A DNA stretch of 64,000 nucleotides from Pseudocalidococcus sp964653145 (GCA_964653145.1 CAZZCG010000006.1:1-64000); one strand, 5' to 3'; counted from the first letter of the stretch, positions 17,611 to 27,012 are shown. The notes: generated by a model not told the origin, from the letters alone. Numbers and translations are program-made.

Positions 17611-18795
17611 TTACGTCCAAGGCACATCGACATTCATATTGGCTTCAGCGTGAATATAATCCGGTTTGCTGGAGCGGGGTAATTGTCCGGAAATGACTAA
17701 ATGGGCCATGGCATCACAAATTACCCGCGTTGCCATCAAAGAAGTCATGTCGCTGATGTCGTAGGGCGGAGAAACTTCAACAACTTCCATCCCACAGACC
17801 GGGGCATTGCGGATAATTTTCCCGAGCAAATACAGGGCTTCTCTGGGCAATAATCCACCGGGTTCTGGCCAACCTGTGCCGGGGACAAAGCCAGCATCAA
17901 TGCAATCAATATCAAAGCTAATCCAGACGCAATCGGTGCCATCCAAAGCTCGCTCCAAGGCAAAGTCGGCGGCGGCATCCAGGCCCATTTCGGTAATATC
18001 CGTCACTGTGAGAATATTGGTGGCCCGCTCTCGACACACTTTGACCCCCTGACGCGGCACTTGCCAACCGCCAATGCCCAACTGCACCAAATTTTTTGCC
18101 GGTGCATTGGCCATATTCGTGGCATGGAACCAGGGACAGGTGTGCATCCGTTCATCCAGGTCGGTTTCTTGGGTATCCACATGGCGGTCAAAGTGAATAA
18201 TTCCGATTTTTTTATCCCCTAAATGCCGACAGACACCCCGAACTGTGGGAAAGCCAATGGAGTGATCACCGCCGAGAACAATCGGAAAAGCCCCAGAGGC
18301 AAAAATATGGGCAATCCCCTTGGAAATTTGGTCAAAGGATTTTTCGTTATTAGCCGGAATCGTGAAAATATCTCCCACATCACAGAGAGTAATTTGCTCC
18401 CGGAGATCCACACCAAATTCAAAGTTGTAGGGGGTATAGAGGGCCGAAATCCGACGAATCCCTTGGGGACCAAAGCGTGTACCCGGCCGATAGGTGGTTC
18501 CAGAATCGTGCGGTACTCCCACAATCGCCACATCATAATTCCCCACTTCCCGGACATCTTCAAGATAGGGAGCTTTGAGAAAGGTATTAATCCCCGCAAA
18601 ATGAGGCAGTTCGCCCCGAGAAAAGGTGGAAATGCTCCGGTCTTTAATGCTTGCTGCGGCTTCCAGGCCCAGTTCTAGACCCCGGGTAACTTCTTGCTGC
18701 CAGCCGGTCAGGGGGAGATGTCGTTCTTTTTCCAGGGCCTGTTGGGCTTCGGATGGATTTTGGAAAACTGAGGCATCGTCAGCAGATGGAGGCAT
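17611..18795 (-). CDS. gdmH: Ni-dependent guanidine hydrolase (ureohydrolase family, GdmH-type)
   Basis: 394 residues, longer than ordinary agmatinases (about 300) because of an N-terminal extension of about 85 residues, as in Synechocystis Sll1077. The metal ligands are present: H178 (GGDHSIG), D203-x-H205-x-D207 (HFDRHVDTQ) and D295-x-D297 (SFDIDCID). The substrate loop reads PGTGW309PEPGG, where agmatinases have PGTGTPEPGG; I recall this tryptophan as a mark of guanidine hydrolases. The partner hypA follows at once. The enzyme would split guanidine to urea plus ammonium in the cytosol. Agmatinase (speB) is the older annotation for this family and remains possible. Confidence 0.85.
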   Translation of the reverse strand: MPPSADDASVFQNPSEAQQALEKERHLPLTGWQQEVTRGLELGLEAAASIKDRSISTFSRGELPHFAGINTFLKAPYLEDVREVGNYDVAIVGVPHDSGTTYRPGTRFGPQGIRRISALYTPYNFEFGVDLREQITLCDVGDIFTIPANNEKSFDQISKGIAHIFASGAFPIVLGGDHSIGFPTVRGVCRHLGDKKIGIIHFDRHVDTQETDLDERMHTCPWFHATNMANAPAKNLVQLGIGGWQVPRQGVKVCRERATNILTVTDITEMGLDAAADFALERALDGTDCVWISFDIDCIDAGFVPGTGWPEPGGLLPREALYLLGKIIRNAPVCGMEVVEVSPPYDISDMTSLMATRVICDAMAHLVISGQLPRSSKPDYIHAEANMNVDVPWT

Positions 18796-18871
18796 GGAGC
18801 GGTCTCACGAGTGGTTAGCAGTTAAGACAATGGAAGTTTTAAAAATTCATTTCTAGTGTAGGGTGTTGGGT

Positions 18872-18889
18872 CTCTGATTCAATTCAGAG
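18872..18889. promoter_or_regulatory. Inverted repeat CTCTGA-N6-TCAGAG in the gdmH/ebfC divergent spacer
   Basis: A perfect 6-bp dyad with a 6-bp centre (TTCAAT) lies 77 bp upstream of gdmH and 88 bp upstream of ebfC. It could be an operator for either direction. No recognisable guanidine riboswitch sequence was found on the gdmH side. Confidence 0.3.
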
Positions 18890-18976
18890 TGATATCTGTC
18901 TTAATCTTAGGTTCTAGCCGATGGGATATGATAGCAGGCGTGACCTTACATCTATTGTCGTTTGGGAAGGAATGTT

Positions 18977-19327
18977 ATGGCGCAGGGACAAGGGTTTGGC
19001 TTTGGCTTAGGTAAAATGCGGGAACTGGCTGATGCCATCCAAAAAGCCCAAAAAGTCCAAGAAGGGGCCAAAAAACTCCAAGAAGACCTGGAGCAAATGG
19101 AAATTGAGGGGCAAGCGGCTGGGGGATTAGTCAAAGTCTTTATGAGCGGCACCCAAGAACCAAGACGGGTGGAAATTGCCCAGGATTTACTTTCGGAAGG
19201 GGCAGAAGTTTTGTCGGATTTAGTGACCGCAGCTATGAAGGATGCCTACCTGAAATCCACCACTACCATGAAAGAACAAATGGAAGAACTCACCGGAGGC
19301 TTATCCATTCCAGGCCTGGGGGGCTGA
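18977..19327 (+). CDS. ebfC: YbaB/EbfC family nucleoid-associated protein
   Basis: 116 residues, typical for this small dimeric DNA-binding family (glycine-rich N-terminus, long helix KMRELADAIQKAQKVQEGAK, then the strand KVFMSGTQEPRRVEI and the C-terminal helix with LVTAAMKDAY). It binds DNA broadly and influences nucleoid structure and expression. The start is ATG 18977: GGAAGG lies 5-10 nt upstream, while the in-frame TTG at 18962 has no such site. It is followed 38 nt later by a response-regulator gene. Confidence 0.92.
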   Translation: MAQGQGFGFGLGKMRELADAIQKAQKVQEGAKKLQEDLEQMEIEGQAAGGLVKVFMSGTQEPRRVEIAQDLLSEGAEVLSDLVTAAMKDAYLKSTTTMKEQMEELTGGLSIPGLGG

Positions 19328-19365
19328 GGTTAGTAGCGCACTCACAACATTTACAGGACTCGGAT

Positions 19366-20004
19366 ATGTCTGGGCCGTTACGCATTTTGATTGTGGAAGA
19401 TGATCCCATGATGCAGTTGGGGTTAGAGCAATCCTTAACGGCCTATGAGCAGTTTGAAATAGTTGGCCAGGCCGAGGATGGCTTTAGCGGTGTGGAAGCG
19501 GCCCGAACCCTACAACCCGATGTCATTGTCATGGATATTGGTTTACCTGGCCTGGATGGGATTGCTGCGACCCAACAGATTAAATCCGAGTTTCCCAGCG
19601 TCCATATCGTGATGCTCACCTCCCATCAATCGGATACAGAAGTGGTGGCAGCCTTAGCGGGTGGGGCTGATGCTTACTGTATTAAGGGGGCAACAGTGGA
19701 TCGTTTGGTCATGGCCATTGAAGCTGCTCAATCTGGGGCCACCTATCTCGATCCGCAAATTGCCCGGCAGGTGGTTCAACATCTGCGTCCTCCCCAGGCC
19801 AAGCCGAATCCGATGCAACTGTCACAGCGGGAAATGGATGTGCTGCAACTGATGGTGGAGGGGCTGAGTAATCCCGAAATTGCCGACAAGCTTTACCTGA
19901 GTCCCAATACGATCAAAACCCATGTCCGGGGAATTATGAATAAACTTTCCGTGGATGATCGGGTGCAGGCGGCGGTGGTGGCGTTACGGTCTGGCCTGGT
20001 TTAA
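19366..20004 (+). CDS. NarL/LuxR-family response regulator
   Basis: 212 residues: a receiver domain (acidic pocket E11-D12-D13, phosphoacceptor D57 in DVIVMDIGLPGLDG, conserved T/S in VMLTSHQ, and K in CIKGATV) followed by a LuxR-type helix-turn-helix (LSQREMDVLQLMVEGLSNPE, LYLSPNTIKTHV). No histidine kinase is adjacent, so its partner is elsewhere. The target genes are unknown. It is in line with ebfC and convergent with the ferredoxin gene (12 bp apart). Confidence 0.9.
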   Translation: MSGPLRILIVEDDPMMQLGLEQSLTAYEQFEIVGQAEDGFSGVEAARTLQPDVIVMDIGLPGLDGIAATQQIKSEFPSVHIVMLTSHQSDTEVVAALAGGADAYCIKGATVDRLVMAIEAAQSGATYLDPQIARQVVQHLRPPQAKPNPMQLSQREMDVLQLMVEGLSNPEIADKLYLSPNTIKTHVRGIMNKLSVDDRVQAAVVALRSGLV

Positions 20005-20016
20005 GGGGATTGGCAT

Positions 20017-20262
20017 TTACCAAGTGGGATCGTGAAATAAATACACCTCGTAATGCTCTTGGCCGCTGGGGATGGTACTAATGCAGGTTCTGACCTCTCC
20101 CAAGGATTCAACTTCGACCGTACAAGCCCCACAGGATCCTTGTAAGCACCCCGTGGGAATTTCAACGCCAGCTTTTGCGGCAACCTCTAACCAGGCCTGG
20201 CCGGGCGTTGCGGTCACGGTGACATCCTCAGGGTAAAAGTGAATTACAACAGACTTCGACAT
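20017..20262 (-). CDS. Short [2Fe-2S] ferredoxin
   Basis: 81 residues with the plant-type cluster ligands C39-x4-C44-x2-C47 (TGCLQGSCGACT) and C60. It is shorter than photosynthetic PetF (about 97), and its fourth cysteine is only 12 residues after the third instead of about 30, so it belongs to a minor subgroup of Fer2 proteins. Its electron partner is not evident from the neighbours, since it sits alone between the response regulator and gcvP. Confidence 0.85.
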   Translation of the reverse strand: MSKSVVIHFYPEDVTVTATPGQAWLEVAAKAGVEIPTGCLQGSCGACTVEVESLGEVRTCISTIPSGQEHYEVYLFHDPTW

Positions 20263-20348
20263 GATGGTTGTTCTCTGACCTACGACCCATGTTAGGGGAG
20301 CTACACTGTAACATTAGGTAACATTTCTCTGCATCCATCGAGTATCCC

Positions 20349-23282
20349 ATGACATCAGTGGCTTCTAGTCGTCAGTCCCAGGCCGTGTCTCCCCTGGCGG
20401 AACTCCTCCAAAACCAAAGGGAATCCTTTATTAGCCGCCACATTGGCCCAACAGATGCTGAGATTACCGAAATGCTGGCTGGGGTGAGTTCTAACCAAAG
20501 GTTGAGTCTGGATGAATTAATGGCCCAGGCCATTCCAGCTGATATTTATCGCACCAAGCCCCTAAACTTACCCCCAGCCCAAAGCGAAGCCCAGGCCTTG
20601 GCCCAACTCAAAACCATTGCGGCACAAAATCAAGTCTGGCGGTCGTTGATTGGCCTGGGATATTACAACTGCCTGACGCCTCCAGTCATTCAACGCAACA
20701 TTCTCGAAAATCCCGGATGGTACACCCAATACACCCCCTACCAGGCCGAGATTGCCCAAGGACGCTTAGAGGCACTGTTTAATTTTCAAACCCTGGTTTC
20801 GGACTTAACGGGCCTGGAAATTGCCAATGCTTCTCTGTTGGATGAAGCCACCGCCGCCGCCGAAGCCATGAGTTTGAGTGCCGGGATTTCTAAACATAAA
20901 CATTGCCATCGCTTTTTTGTCGATCAAAATTGCCACCCCCAAACCATTGCCGTGATTCAAACGCGGGCTAATCCGTTGGGTATCGAAGTTGTAGTGGGTG
21001 ATCCGGAAACTGAAGATTTTACAACTCCGACTTTTGGCCTGGTGTTGCAGTATCCGGGAAGTGATGGCCAAGTTTGTGATTATCGAGATGTCATTACTAA
21101 AGCTAAAGCCCAAGGGGTGATTGTTACCGTTGCCACAGATTTACTTGCCTTAACCCTCTTAACACCGCCTGGAGAATTGGGGGCGGATATTGCCGTGGGG
21201 AGTTCTCAGCGGTTTGGTGTGCCGTTAGGGTATGGCGGGCCCCATGCTGCTTTTTTTGCTACAAAAGATGCTCACAAACGTCAAATCCCTGGCCGAATTG
21301 TCGGACTTTCCCATGATGTAACTGGACAACCGGCCTATCGTTTAGCCCTACAAACCCGTGAGCAGCATATCCGTCGGGAAAAAGCCACCAGTAATATCTG
21401 CACAGCCCAGGTGTTGTTAGCAGTCATGGCCAGTATGTATGCGGTTTATCACGGGCCTGGGGGCTTAAAAAATATCGCCAGTCGGATTCATGGACTCACT
21501 CAGGTATTGGCACGGGGCCTGGAAAAGGTCGGGTATGAGCTTGTCCACCAGCAATTTTTTGACACAATTCAAGTTAGCGTTACCCCTGAAAACTTAGATG
21601 TAATTAAACACCGGGCCGAAGCAGTTGAAATTAACTTCCACTACACCCAGGCCAGTCCGGGGGATTCTGTCGGCATCAGCTTAGACGAAACGACGACTTT
21701 AGAAGAAATTCAAACCTTAATCGAGATTTTTGCTCCAGATCAGAGGATTGATCTTAGTGAGTTAATCGGGACAGTGAGCAGCGGGGCCTGGGAGGAGAGT
21801 TTAACGCGCCAAACCCCCTTCTTAACTCAACCCGTCTTTAACAGCTACCACTCGGAACATGAACTTTTACGGTACATGCAACGGCTCCAGGCCAAGGATT
21901 TGTCGTTAACAACTTCGATGATTCCTTTGGGGTCTTGCACGATGAAACTCAATGCCACTGCGGAGATGATTCCCGTTACTTGGCCGGAGTTTGGTCAAAT
22001 TCATCCCTTTGCACCCCTCAACCAGGCCCAGGGCTATCAACAGCTTTTCTCTGAACTGGAAACAATGCTGGCGGAAATAACTGGCTTTGCAGGCGTGTCT
22101 CTCCAACCCAATGCTGGCTCCCAAGGGGAATATGCCGGACTTTTAGTGATTCGAGCCTACCATCACCACCGCAACGAACCCCATCGGAATATTTGTTTAA
22201 TCCCCACTTCTGCCCATGGAACCAATCCTGCCAGTGCGGTGATGGCCGGGATGACTGTTGTCACTGTCAATTGTGATGACCAGGGCAATATTGATGTGGC
22301 TGATCTCACCGCAAAGGCCAAGAAATACCAGGCCAATCTGGCAGCCTTGATGATCACTTACCCTTCAACCCATGGCGTATTTGAAACAGAAATCCGTCAC
22401 ATTTGCGATATCATTCATCAATTCGGCGGCCAGGTTTATCTTGATGGGGCCAATATGAATGCCCAAGTGGGGGTTTGTCGGCCAGGGGATTTTGGCGCGG
22501 ATGTGTGTCATCTCAACTTGCACAAAACCTTCTGTATTCCCCACGGTGGCGGTGGGCCTGGGGTCGGGCCGATTGGGGTTGCCGCTCATCTCGTTCCCTA
22601 TTTACCCGGTCATCCCTTTTTGACTGAAGCTCAAGCACAACATTTGGGGCCCGTGACCGCTGGGGCCTGGGGAAGTGCCAGTATTCTGCCGATTTCCTGG
22701 ATGTACATCAAAATGATGGGGGCTGATGGCCTAACTCAAGCCACAAAAATTGCCATCCTCAATGCCAACTACATTGCTGCCCGACTTGCCCCCTACTACC
22801 CAATTCTCTATACCGGAGCCACAGGCCGGGTTGCCCACGAATGTATTTTGGATCTACGCCCCCTGAAAAAGTCCGCTGGGATTGAAGTGGAAGATATTGC
22901 CAAACGCTTAATGGACTACGGCTTTCATGCGCCCACAGTGTCTTGGCCCGTGGCGGGGACGATGATGGTGGAACCGACGGAAAGTGAATCGAAAGCGGAA
23001 TTAGATCGGTTCTGTGAGGCGATGATTGCGATTCGGGCGGAAATTGCGGAGATTGAGACCGGTGTGGCGGATCGGCATAATAATCCTTTGAAAAATGCTC
23101 CCCATCCCGCCAGTGTGGTGACCTTGGATACCTGGGATCGGCCCTACAGTCGGGAAAAAGCAGCCTACCCAGCCCCGTGGACCAATGCCGCGAAATTCTG
23201 GCCGGCTGTGAGTCGAATTGATAATGCCTATGGGGATCGGAATTTGGTGTGTACCTGTGCCCCCGTTAGTGATTACGCCTGA
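20349..23282 (+). CDS. gcvP: Glycine dehydrogenase (decarboxylating), glycine cleavage P protein
   Basis: 977 residues, the single-chain form of P protein. The N-terminal half begins with the conserved FISRHIGPTDAEI. The C-terminal half has the PLP lysine in HLNLHKTFCIPHGGGGPG. It decarboxylates glycine in photorespiration, transferring aminomethyl to lipoyl-H protein (GcvH), with GcvT and the L protein encoded elsewhere. It stands alone; no glycine riboswitch is visible in the 86-bp leader. The GGCCTGG/CCAGGCC word is very dense in this gene. Confidence 0.98.
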   Translation: MTSVASSRQSQAVSPLAELLQNQRESFISRHIGPTDAEITEMLAGVSSNQRLSLDELMAQAIPADIYRTKPLNLPPAQSEAQALAQLKTIAAQNQVWRSLIGLGYYNCLTPPVIQRNILENPGWYTQYTPYQAEIAQGRLEALFNFQTLVSDLTGLEIANASLLDEATAAAEAMSLSAGISKHKHCHRFFVDQNCHPQTIAVIQTRANPLGIEVVVGDPETEDFTTPTFGLVLQYPGSDGQVCDYRDVITKAKAQGVIVTVATDLLALTLLTPPGELGADIAVGSSQRFGVPLGYGGPHAAFFATKDAHKRQIPGRIVGLSHDVTGQPAYRLALQTREQHIRREKATSNICTAQVLLAVMASMYAVYHGPGGLKNIASRIHGLTQVLARGLEKVGYELVHQQFFDTIQVSVTPENLDVIKHRAEAVEINFHYTQASPGDSVGISLDETTTLEEIQTLIEIFAPDQRIDLSELIGTVSSGAWEESLTRQTPFLTQPVFNSYHSEHELLRYMQRLQAKDLSLTTSMIPLGSCTMKLNATAEMIPVTWPEFGQIHPFAPLNQAQGYQQLFSELETMLAEITGFAGVSLQPNAGSQGEYAGLLVIRAYHHHRNEPHRNICLIPTSAHGTNPASAVMAGMTVVTVNCDDQGNIDVADLTAKAKKYQANLAALMITYPSTHGVFETEIRHICDIIHQFGGQVYLDGANMNAQVGVCRPGDFGADVCHLNLHKTFCIPHGGGGPGVGPIGVAAHLVPYLPGHPFLTEAQAQHLGPVTAGAWGSASILPISWMYIKMMGADGLTQATKIAILNANYIAARLAPYYPILYTGATGRVAHECILDLRPLKKSAGIEVEDIAKRLMDYGFHAPTVSWPVAGTMMVEPTESESKAELDRFCEAMIAIRAEIAEIETGVADRHNNPLKNAPHPASVVTLDTWDRPYSREKAAYPAPWTNAAKFWPAVSRIDNAYGDRNLVCTCAPVSDYA

Positions 23283-23384
23283 ATGCTAAAACATAGGCGA
23301 AAAATTAAAGATGTGTGGCCTGGGGGCAAGCGCAGGAAGTTTGTAGGATAGCCATAGAGTAAATTATTTTCTACCTAGATCTTC

Positions 23385-25802
23385 ATGTCCCCAACGTTGG
23401 ATTGGCAACGACTCCAGAAAGCTTTGGCCATTGAGGCAGATCGGGGCTTTGGGGATTTGGTCGGGCGGGAGTATCGCTTTAGTGAATACTTATATCTCCA
23501 ACTTTCCGATTCGGCAAAGCCTGCACTACCGGAACATTTAGAACATCGTTGGCAACGGGCGGCGGAAAATTTTGCTACTTACCCTGAGTTATCCATTCCG
23601 CAACGACAACATCTAGTTGCAGAAACTCGCCGCTTAATTTACCAGGCCCAGCAACTCCTAAAGCCTCCACCGGCCCCAGACCAACCGAAACGGCAGCAAA
23701 CGAAAGTCTTAACTCAGGGGCTGAATACGTTAACGGGACTAAATAAGTGGAGCCTTGAACGGTTGCAACGCTTGGGATTACTCACCATCCGAGATTTGCT
23801 GTTTTACTATCCCCGCGACCACATTGACTATGCTCGGCAAGTTCCGATCCGGGAATTAGTTCCTGGAGAAACCGTCACCATTGTCGGTACTGTCCGCCGC
23901 TGTCAGGTGTTTACCAGTCCTAAAAACCAAAAACTGACGATTCTCGAAATTATTCTCCAAGATCGCTCTGGGCAACTCAAGATCAGTCGCTTTTTTGCGG
24001 GAACGCGGTTTACAAATCGGGGTTGGCAGGAGCAGCAAAAACGTCTTTATGCCCCCCAAACGATCATTGCGGCCTCGGGACTGGTCAAAGCCGGGAAGTA
24101 TGGATTCACCCTCGAGGATCCAGATATAGAAGTTCTCGACCAGGCCGGGGGAAATATTGAATCCCTGACCATTGGGCGCATTGTTCCGGTTTATCCGCTG
24201 ACTGAGGGAGTTTCGCCGGATTTAATCCGCAAGTCCGTGCAGTTGGCGTTACCGTTGACTTCGGAAATCGTGGATCCGCTGCCCTTGGAATTGCGCCAGG
24301 CCCATGACTTAATTGATTTACCGACAGCGTTAAAGCAAATTCACTTCCCCGATGATCACGAAACATTGGGTTTGGCCCGGCGGCGATTGGTCTTTGATGA
24401 ATTTTTCTATTTACAACTGGGACTTTTACGGCGGCGACAACAGCAACAGGCGGAACAAACAAGCACTCCCTTAAACGCATCTGGCGCATTATTAACTGAG
24501 TTTTATCAAGTTTTACCGTTCCAGTTAACCCAGGCCCAGCAACGGGTGGTTCAGGAAATTTTGCAGGATTTAGAGCAGCCCATTCCAATGAATCGCTTAG
24601 TCCAAGGGGATGTGGGTTCCGGGAAAACGGTGGTGGCGGTGATTGCGATGTTGGCGGCAATTCAATCAGGCTATCAAACGGCCCTCATGGCCCCTACGGA
24701 AGTTTTGGCGGAACAGCATTATCGCAAACTCCTGGCCTGGTTGACGCAACTTCATTTACCTGTAGAATTACTCACTGGCTCTACGAAAGCGGCCAAACGT
24801 CGGCAAATTCACAGTCATCTGCAAACGGGAGAGTTATCGGTCTTAGTTGGAACCCATGCCCTGATTCAAGATGCGGTGGAGTTTAATCGCCTGGGCCTGG
24901 TGGTGATTGATGAACAACATCGGTTTGGGGTAGAACAACGGGCAAAACTGCAACAAAAAGGCGTGTTTCCCCATGTCTTGACGATGACCGCCACCCCGAT
25001 CCCACGCACATTGGCCTTAACTTTGCATGGGGATCTCGATGTTAGCCAAATTGATGAACTTCCCCCCGGTCGGCAACCGATTCAAACAACCGTTATCAGC
25101 AGAAGTGAACGGCAACAGGCCTATGATTTAATCCGGCGAGAGGTGGCTCAGGGGCGGCAGGTTTATGTGGTTTTGCCCCTAGTGGAAGAATCAGAAAAAC
25201 TAGACTTAAAATCGGCGATTGAAGAACAGCAACATCTGCAAACGGTGTTTCCGAACTTCATGGTTGGCCTGTTACACGGGAAAATGTCATCGGCGGAAAA
25301 GGAAGCGGCAATTAATGAATTTCGGGATGGCAATACACAGCTTTTGGTTTCAACAACAGTGGTCGAAGTCGGGGTGGATGTTCCCAATGCAACGGTGATG
25401 CTGATTGAACACGCTGAACGGTTTGGCCTGTCGCAACTGCATCAACTCCGGGGGCGGGTGGGGCGGGGTTCCCATCAATCCTATTGTTTACTGCTGAATA
25501 GCTCTAAATCTGATACAGCCCGGCAACGCTTAAATGTTTTGTCTCAATCTCAAGATGGTTTCTTTATTGCAGAAATGGATTTTAGGTTAAGGGGGCCTGG
25601 GGAAGTCTTGGGAACGCGTCAGTCGGGATTGCCGGATTTTGCTTTAGCTAGCCTGGTTGAAGATCAAGATTGTTTAGAACTGGCTCGAACAGCAGCAGAA
25701 AGAATTATGGCTAAAGATAAAACCCTCCAGGCCTGGCCTCTGCTTTTAGACGAAATGGAAACTCGACATCGACAACTCCTAGGCGGCACAATTTTGACTT
25801 AA
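23385..25802 (+). CDS. recG: ATP-dependent DNA helicase RecG
   Basis: 805 residues, the cyanobacterial size (E. coli has 693), with an N-terminal extension of about 110 residues. The wedge/OB domain (TIVGTVRRCQVF) comes first, then Walker A GDVGSGKT, the DEQH box (VVIDEQHRFGVEQR), TMTATPIPRTLAL, and the RecG C-terminal motifs (LRGRVGRGSHQSYCLLL, DFRLRGPGEVLGTRQSG). It remodels stalled replication forks. It is followed 17 nt later by an AT-rich orphan gene that looks foreign. Confidence 0.97.
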   Translation: MSPTLDWQRLQKALAIEADRGFGDLVGREYRFSEYLYLQLSDSAKPALPEHLEHRWQRAAENFATYPELSIPQRQHLVAETRRLIYQAQQLLKPPPAPDQPKRQQTKVLTQGLNTLTGLNKWSLERLQRLGLLTIRDLLFYYPRDHIDYARQVPIRELVPGETVTIVGTVRRCQVFTSPKNQKLTILEIILQDRSGQLKISRFFAGTRFTNRGWQEQQKRLYAPQTIIAASGLVKAGKYGFTLEDPDIEVLDQAGGNIESLTIGRIVPVYPLTEGVSPDLIRKSVQLALPLTSEIVDPLPLELRQAHDLIDLPTALKQIHFPDDHETLGLARRRLVFDEFFYLQLGLLRRRQQQQAEQTSTPLNASGALLTEFYQVLPFQLTQAQQRVVQEILQDLEQPIPMNRLVQGDVGSGKTVVAVIAMLAAIQSGYQTALMAPTEVLAEQHYRKLLAWLTQLHLPVELLTGSTKAAKRRQIHSHLQTGELSVLVGTHALIQDAVEFNRLGLVVIDEQHRFGVEQRAKLQQKGVFPHVLTMTATPIPRTLALTLHGDLDVSQIDELPPGRQPIQTTVISRSERQQAYDLIRREVAQGRQVYVVLPLVEESEKLDLKSAIEEQQHLQTVFPNFMVGLLHGKMSSAEKEAAINEFRDGNTQLLVSTTVVEVGVDVPNATVMLIEHAERFGLSQLHQLRGRVGRGSHQSYCLLLNSSKSDTARQRLNVLSQSQDGFFIAEMDFRLRGPGEVLGTRQSGLPDFALASLVEDQDCLELARTAAERIMAKDKTLQAWPLLLDEMETRHRQLLGGTILT

Positions 25803-25861
25803 TAAGTTATTATATCTGATTGAATATATTTAGAAAATTTTATTGTTTGGTATCTATAGTA

Positions 25862-26488
25862 ATGCAGCCAGACATTGCAGCGTATATCTCTGTAATGGAA
25901 GAAATAAAGAGGCGAACCAAAGTAATCTATGCGCTTTTGTATCAGGATGCAAATGTGGTCTATCGTGCTACACAGATCGAATCAATGGTACTACAAGTCA
26001 GAATCATTACAGAATTGATTGCTCTTGCTAGTCTCACCGCTAATAAAAAACTGTTTCAAGTTAACAAGTTGAAATTTGAGAAGCACTGGCATCCCGCTAA
26101 GATACTTAAGGACATTGAGGCGTTAAATCCAAATTTTTATCCTATTTCAATTAAAGAGGTTCCATCCAAGAAAAAAGGGATAAAGAGAAATCTAATTGAG
26201 GTAAAGACTGGTTTTCTCACTCGTGCTGAACTGATATCTGTACACGGTCACTGTGGTAATCTACTTCACGCAAGAAATCCCTATGGCAAATGCGTTAATT
26301 ATGACTGGTATGAAGGACATATCCCGGAATGGATGCAAAAAATCAAGGTACTGCTCAACTGCCACCAAATCAAGCTTCTTAAAAATGATGTGTTTTACCT
26401 GGTTCATATGAAAGAGGAGAGAGACGATCAAGTTCACATGTATACTTTTCAACTAGCGGAACCACTAAAGAAGCCATTAGATGCCTAA
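25862..26488 (+). CDS. Orphan protein of unknown function, cassette-like context
   Basis: About 208 residues from ATG 25862; a TTG start at 25820 would add 14. No family is recognised. The protein is Lys/Ile-rich with a helical N-terminal half (METS-free; IESMVLQVRIITELIALASL) and a Gly-His-rich stretch (ISVHGHCGNLLHARNPYGK) that loosely recalls HEPN-type helices (R-x6-H), but this is not secure. Codon use is markedly more AT-rich than recG or gcvP, and the GGCCTGG word is absent. The stop codon TAA falls inside an attC-like box (26483-26489), as in integron gene cassettes. Transfer is likely; function unknown. Confidence 0.6.
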   Translation: MQPDIAAYISVMEEIKRRTKVIYALLYQDANVVYRATQIESMVLQVRIITELIALASLTANKKLFQVNKLKFEKHWHPAKILKDIEALNPNFYPISIKEVPSKKKGIKRNLIEVKTGFLTRAELISVHGHCGNLLHARNPYGKCVNYDWYEGHIPEWMQKIKVLLNCHQIKLLKNDVFYLVHMKEERDDQVHMYTFQLAEPLKKPLDA

Positions 26489-26515
26489 CAAACCCAACCA
26501 CTAACAGCGTTAGGT
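26483..26515 (+). repeat. attC-like inverted repeat at the end of the orphan gene
   Basis: GCCTAAC (26483-26489) matches the integron R'' box RYYYAAC, and GTTAGGT (26509-26515) matches the R' core box GTTRRRY. CCTAAC/GTTAGG form a 6-bp perfect stem. The stop codon of the preceding gene lies in the first box. The element is only 33 bp, well below the usual attC size, and inner L boxes are not convincing, so it may be a shortened or decayed site, or a simple terminator that resembles one. Confidence 0.45.
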
Positions 26516-26712
26516 TATCTCCATCTGGTGAGTTTGGTAGTTATGCACCTTAGATGATATGTGCTCTAGCCGGGGAATGGATCAGTCTCAAGGGAGAGGC
26601 CTGGTTATTTTCTCAATTTCAAACATGACAAAAGCAACAGAGAACTTTCATGAAACCCAACTGAAGAAGATTCAGATTTTTAGACCTGCGATTCGTTTAT
26701 GAAGTAGATCGT

Positions 26713-27012
26713 TTAGCTACAAACTTTTTCACCGCTCGCTTTAGTCATGGAGAATACATCAAACTCTCCCCCTTCAAATTCCCCTGTTATCTTTAATTGC
26801 TGTCCAACCTTGACGTGACGGGCGGTATTATCCCCACAGATGTCGTAGGTATCAACGATTAATGTCCGATTCCCTGTATTGAGTTGAAAGCCATCCTCCC
26901 AAACTCGATCAACTCGACCAGAAAAAGAGCCACCTTGATTTTGGGCCTGGGCAGAGCCATAAACAATAATTCCAGTGAGTAACAATGCACAGGTGAGGAT
27001 TGTGGACTTCAT
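26713..27012 (-). CDS. Small exported OB-fold (BOF/YgiW-like) protein
   Basis: 99 residues with a clear signal peptide (MKSTILTCALLLTGIIVYGSAQAQ, cleavage after AQA at about residue 23). The mature part of about 75 residues alternates short strands (FSGRVDRVWEDGFQLNTGNR, VKVGQQLKITGEFEGGEFDV) as in bacterial OB-fold periplasmic proteins (BOF family, YgiW/YdeI). Two cysteines (in DICGDN and KVCS) could form a disulphide. It is a monocistronic gene; family members are linked to stress responses, but no role is evident here. Confidence 0.7.
   Translation of the reverse strand: MKSTILTCALLLTGIIVYGSAQAQNQGGSFSGRVDRVWEDGFQLNTGNRTLIVDTYDICGDNTARHVKVGQQLKITGEFEGGEFDVFSMTKASGEKVCS

Noticed and set aside
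18796..18976. Guanidine riboswitch upstream of gdmH
   Set aside because: No ykkC-type conserved segments could be found on either strand; only a small dyad is present.
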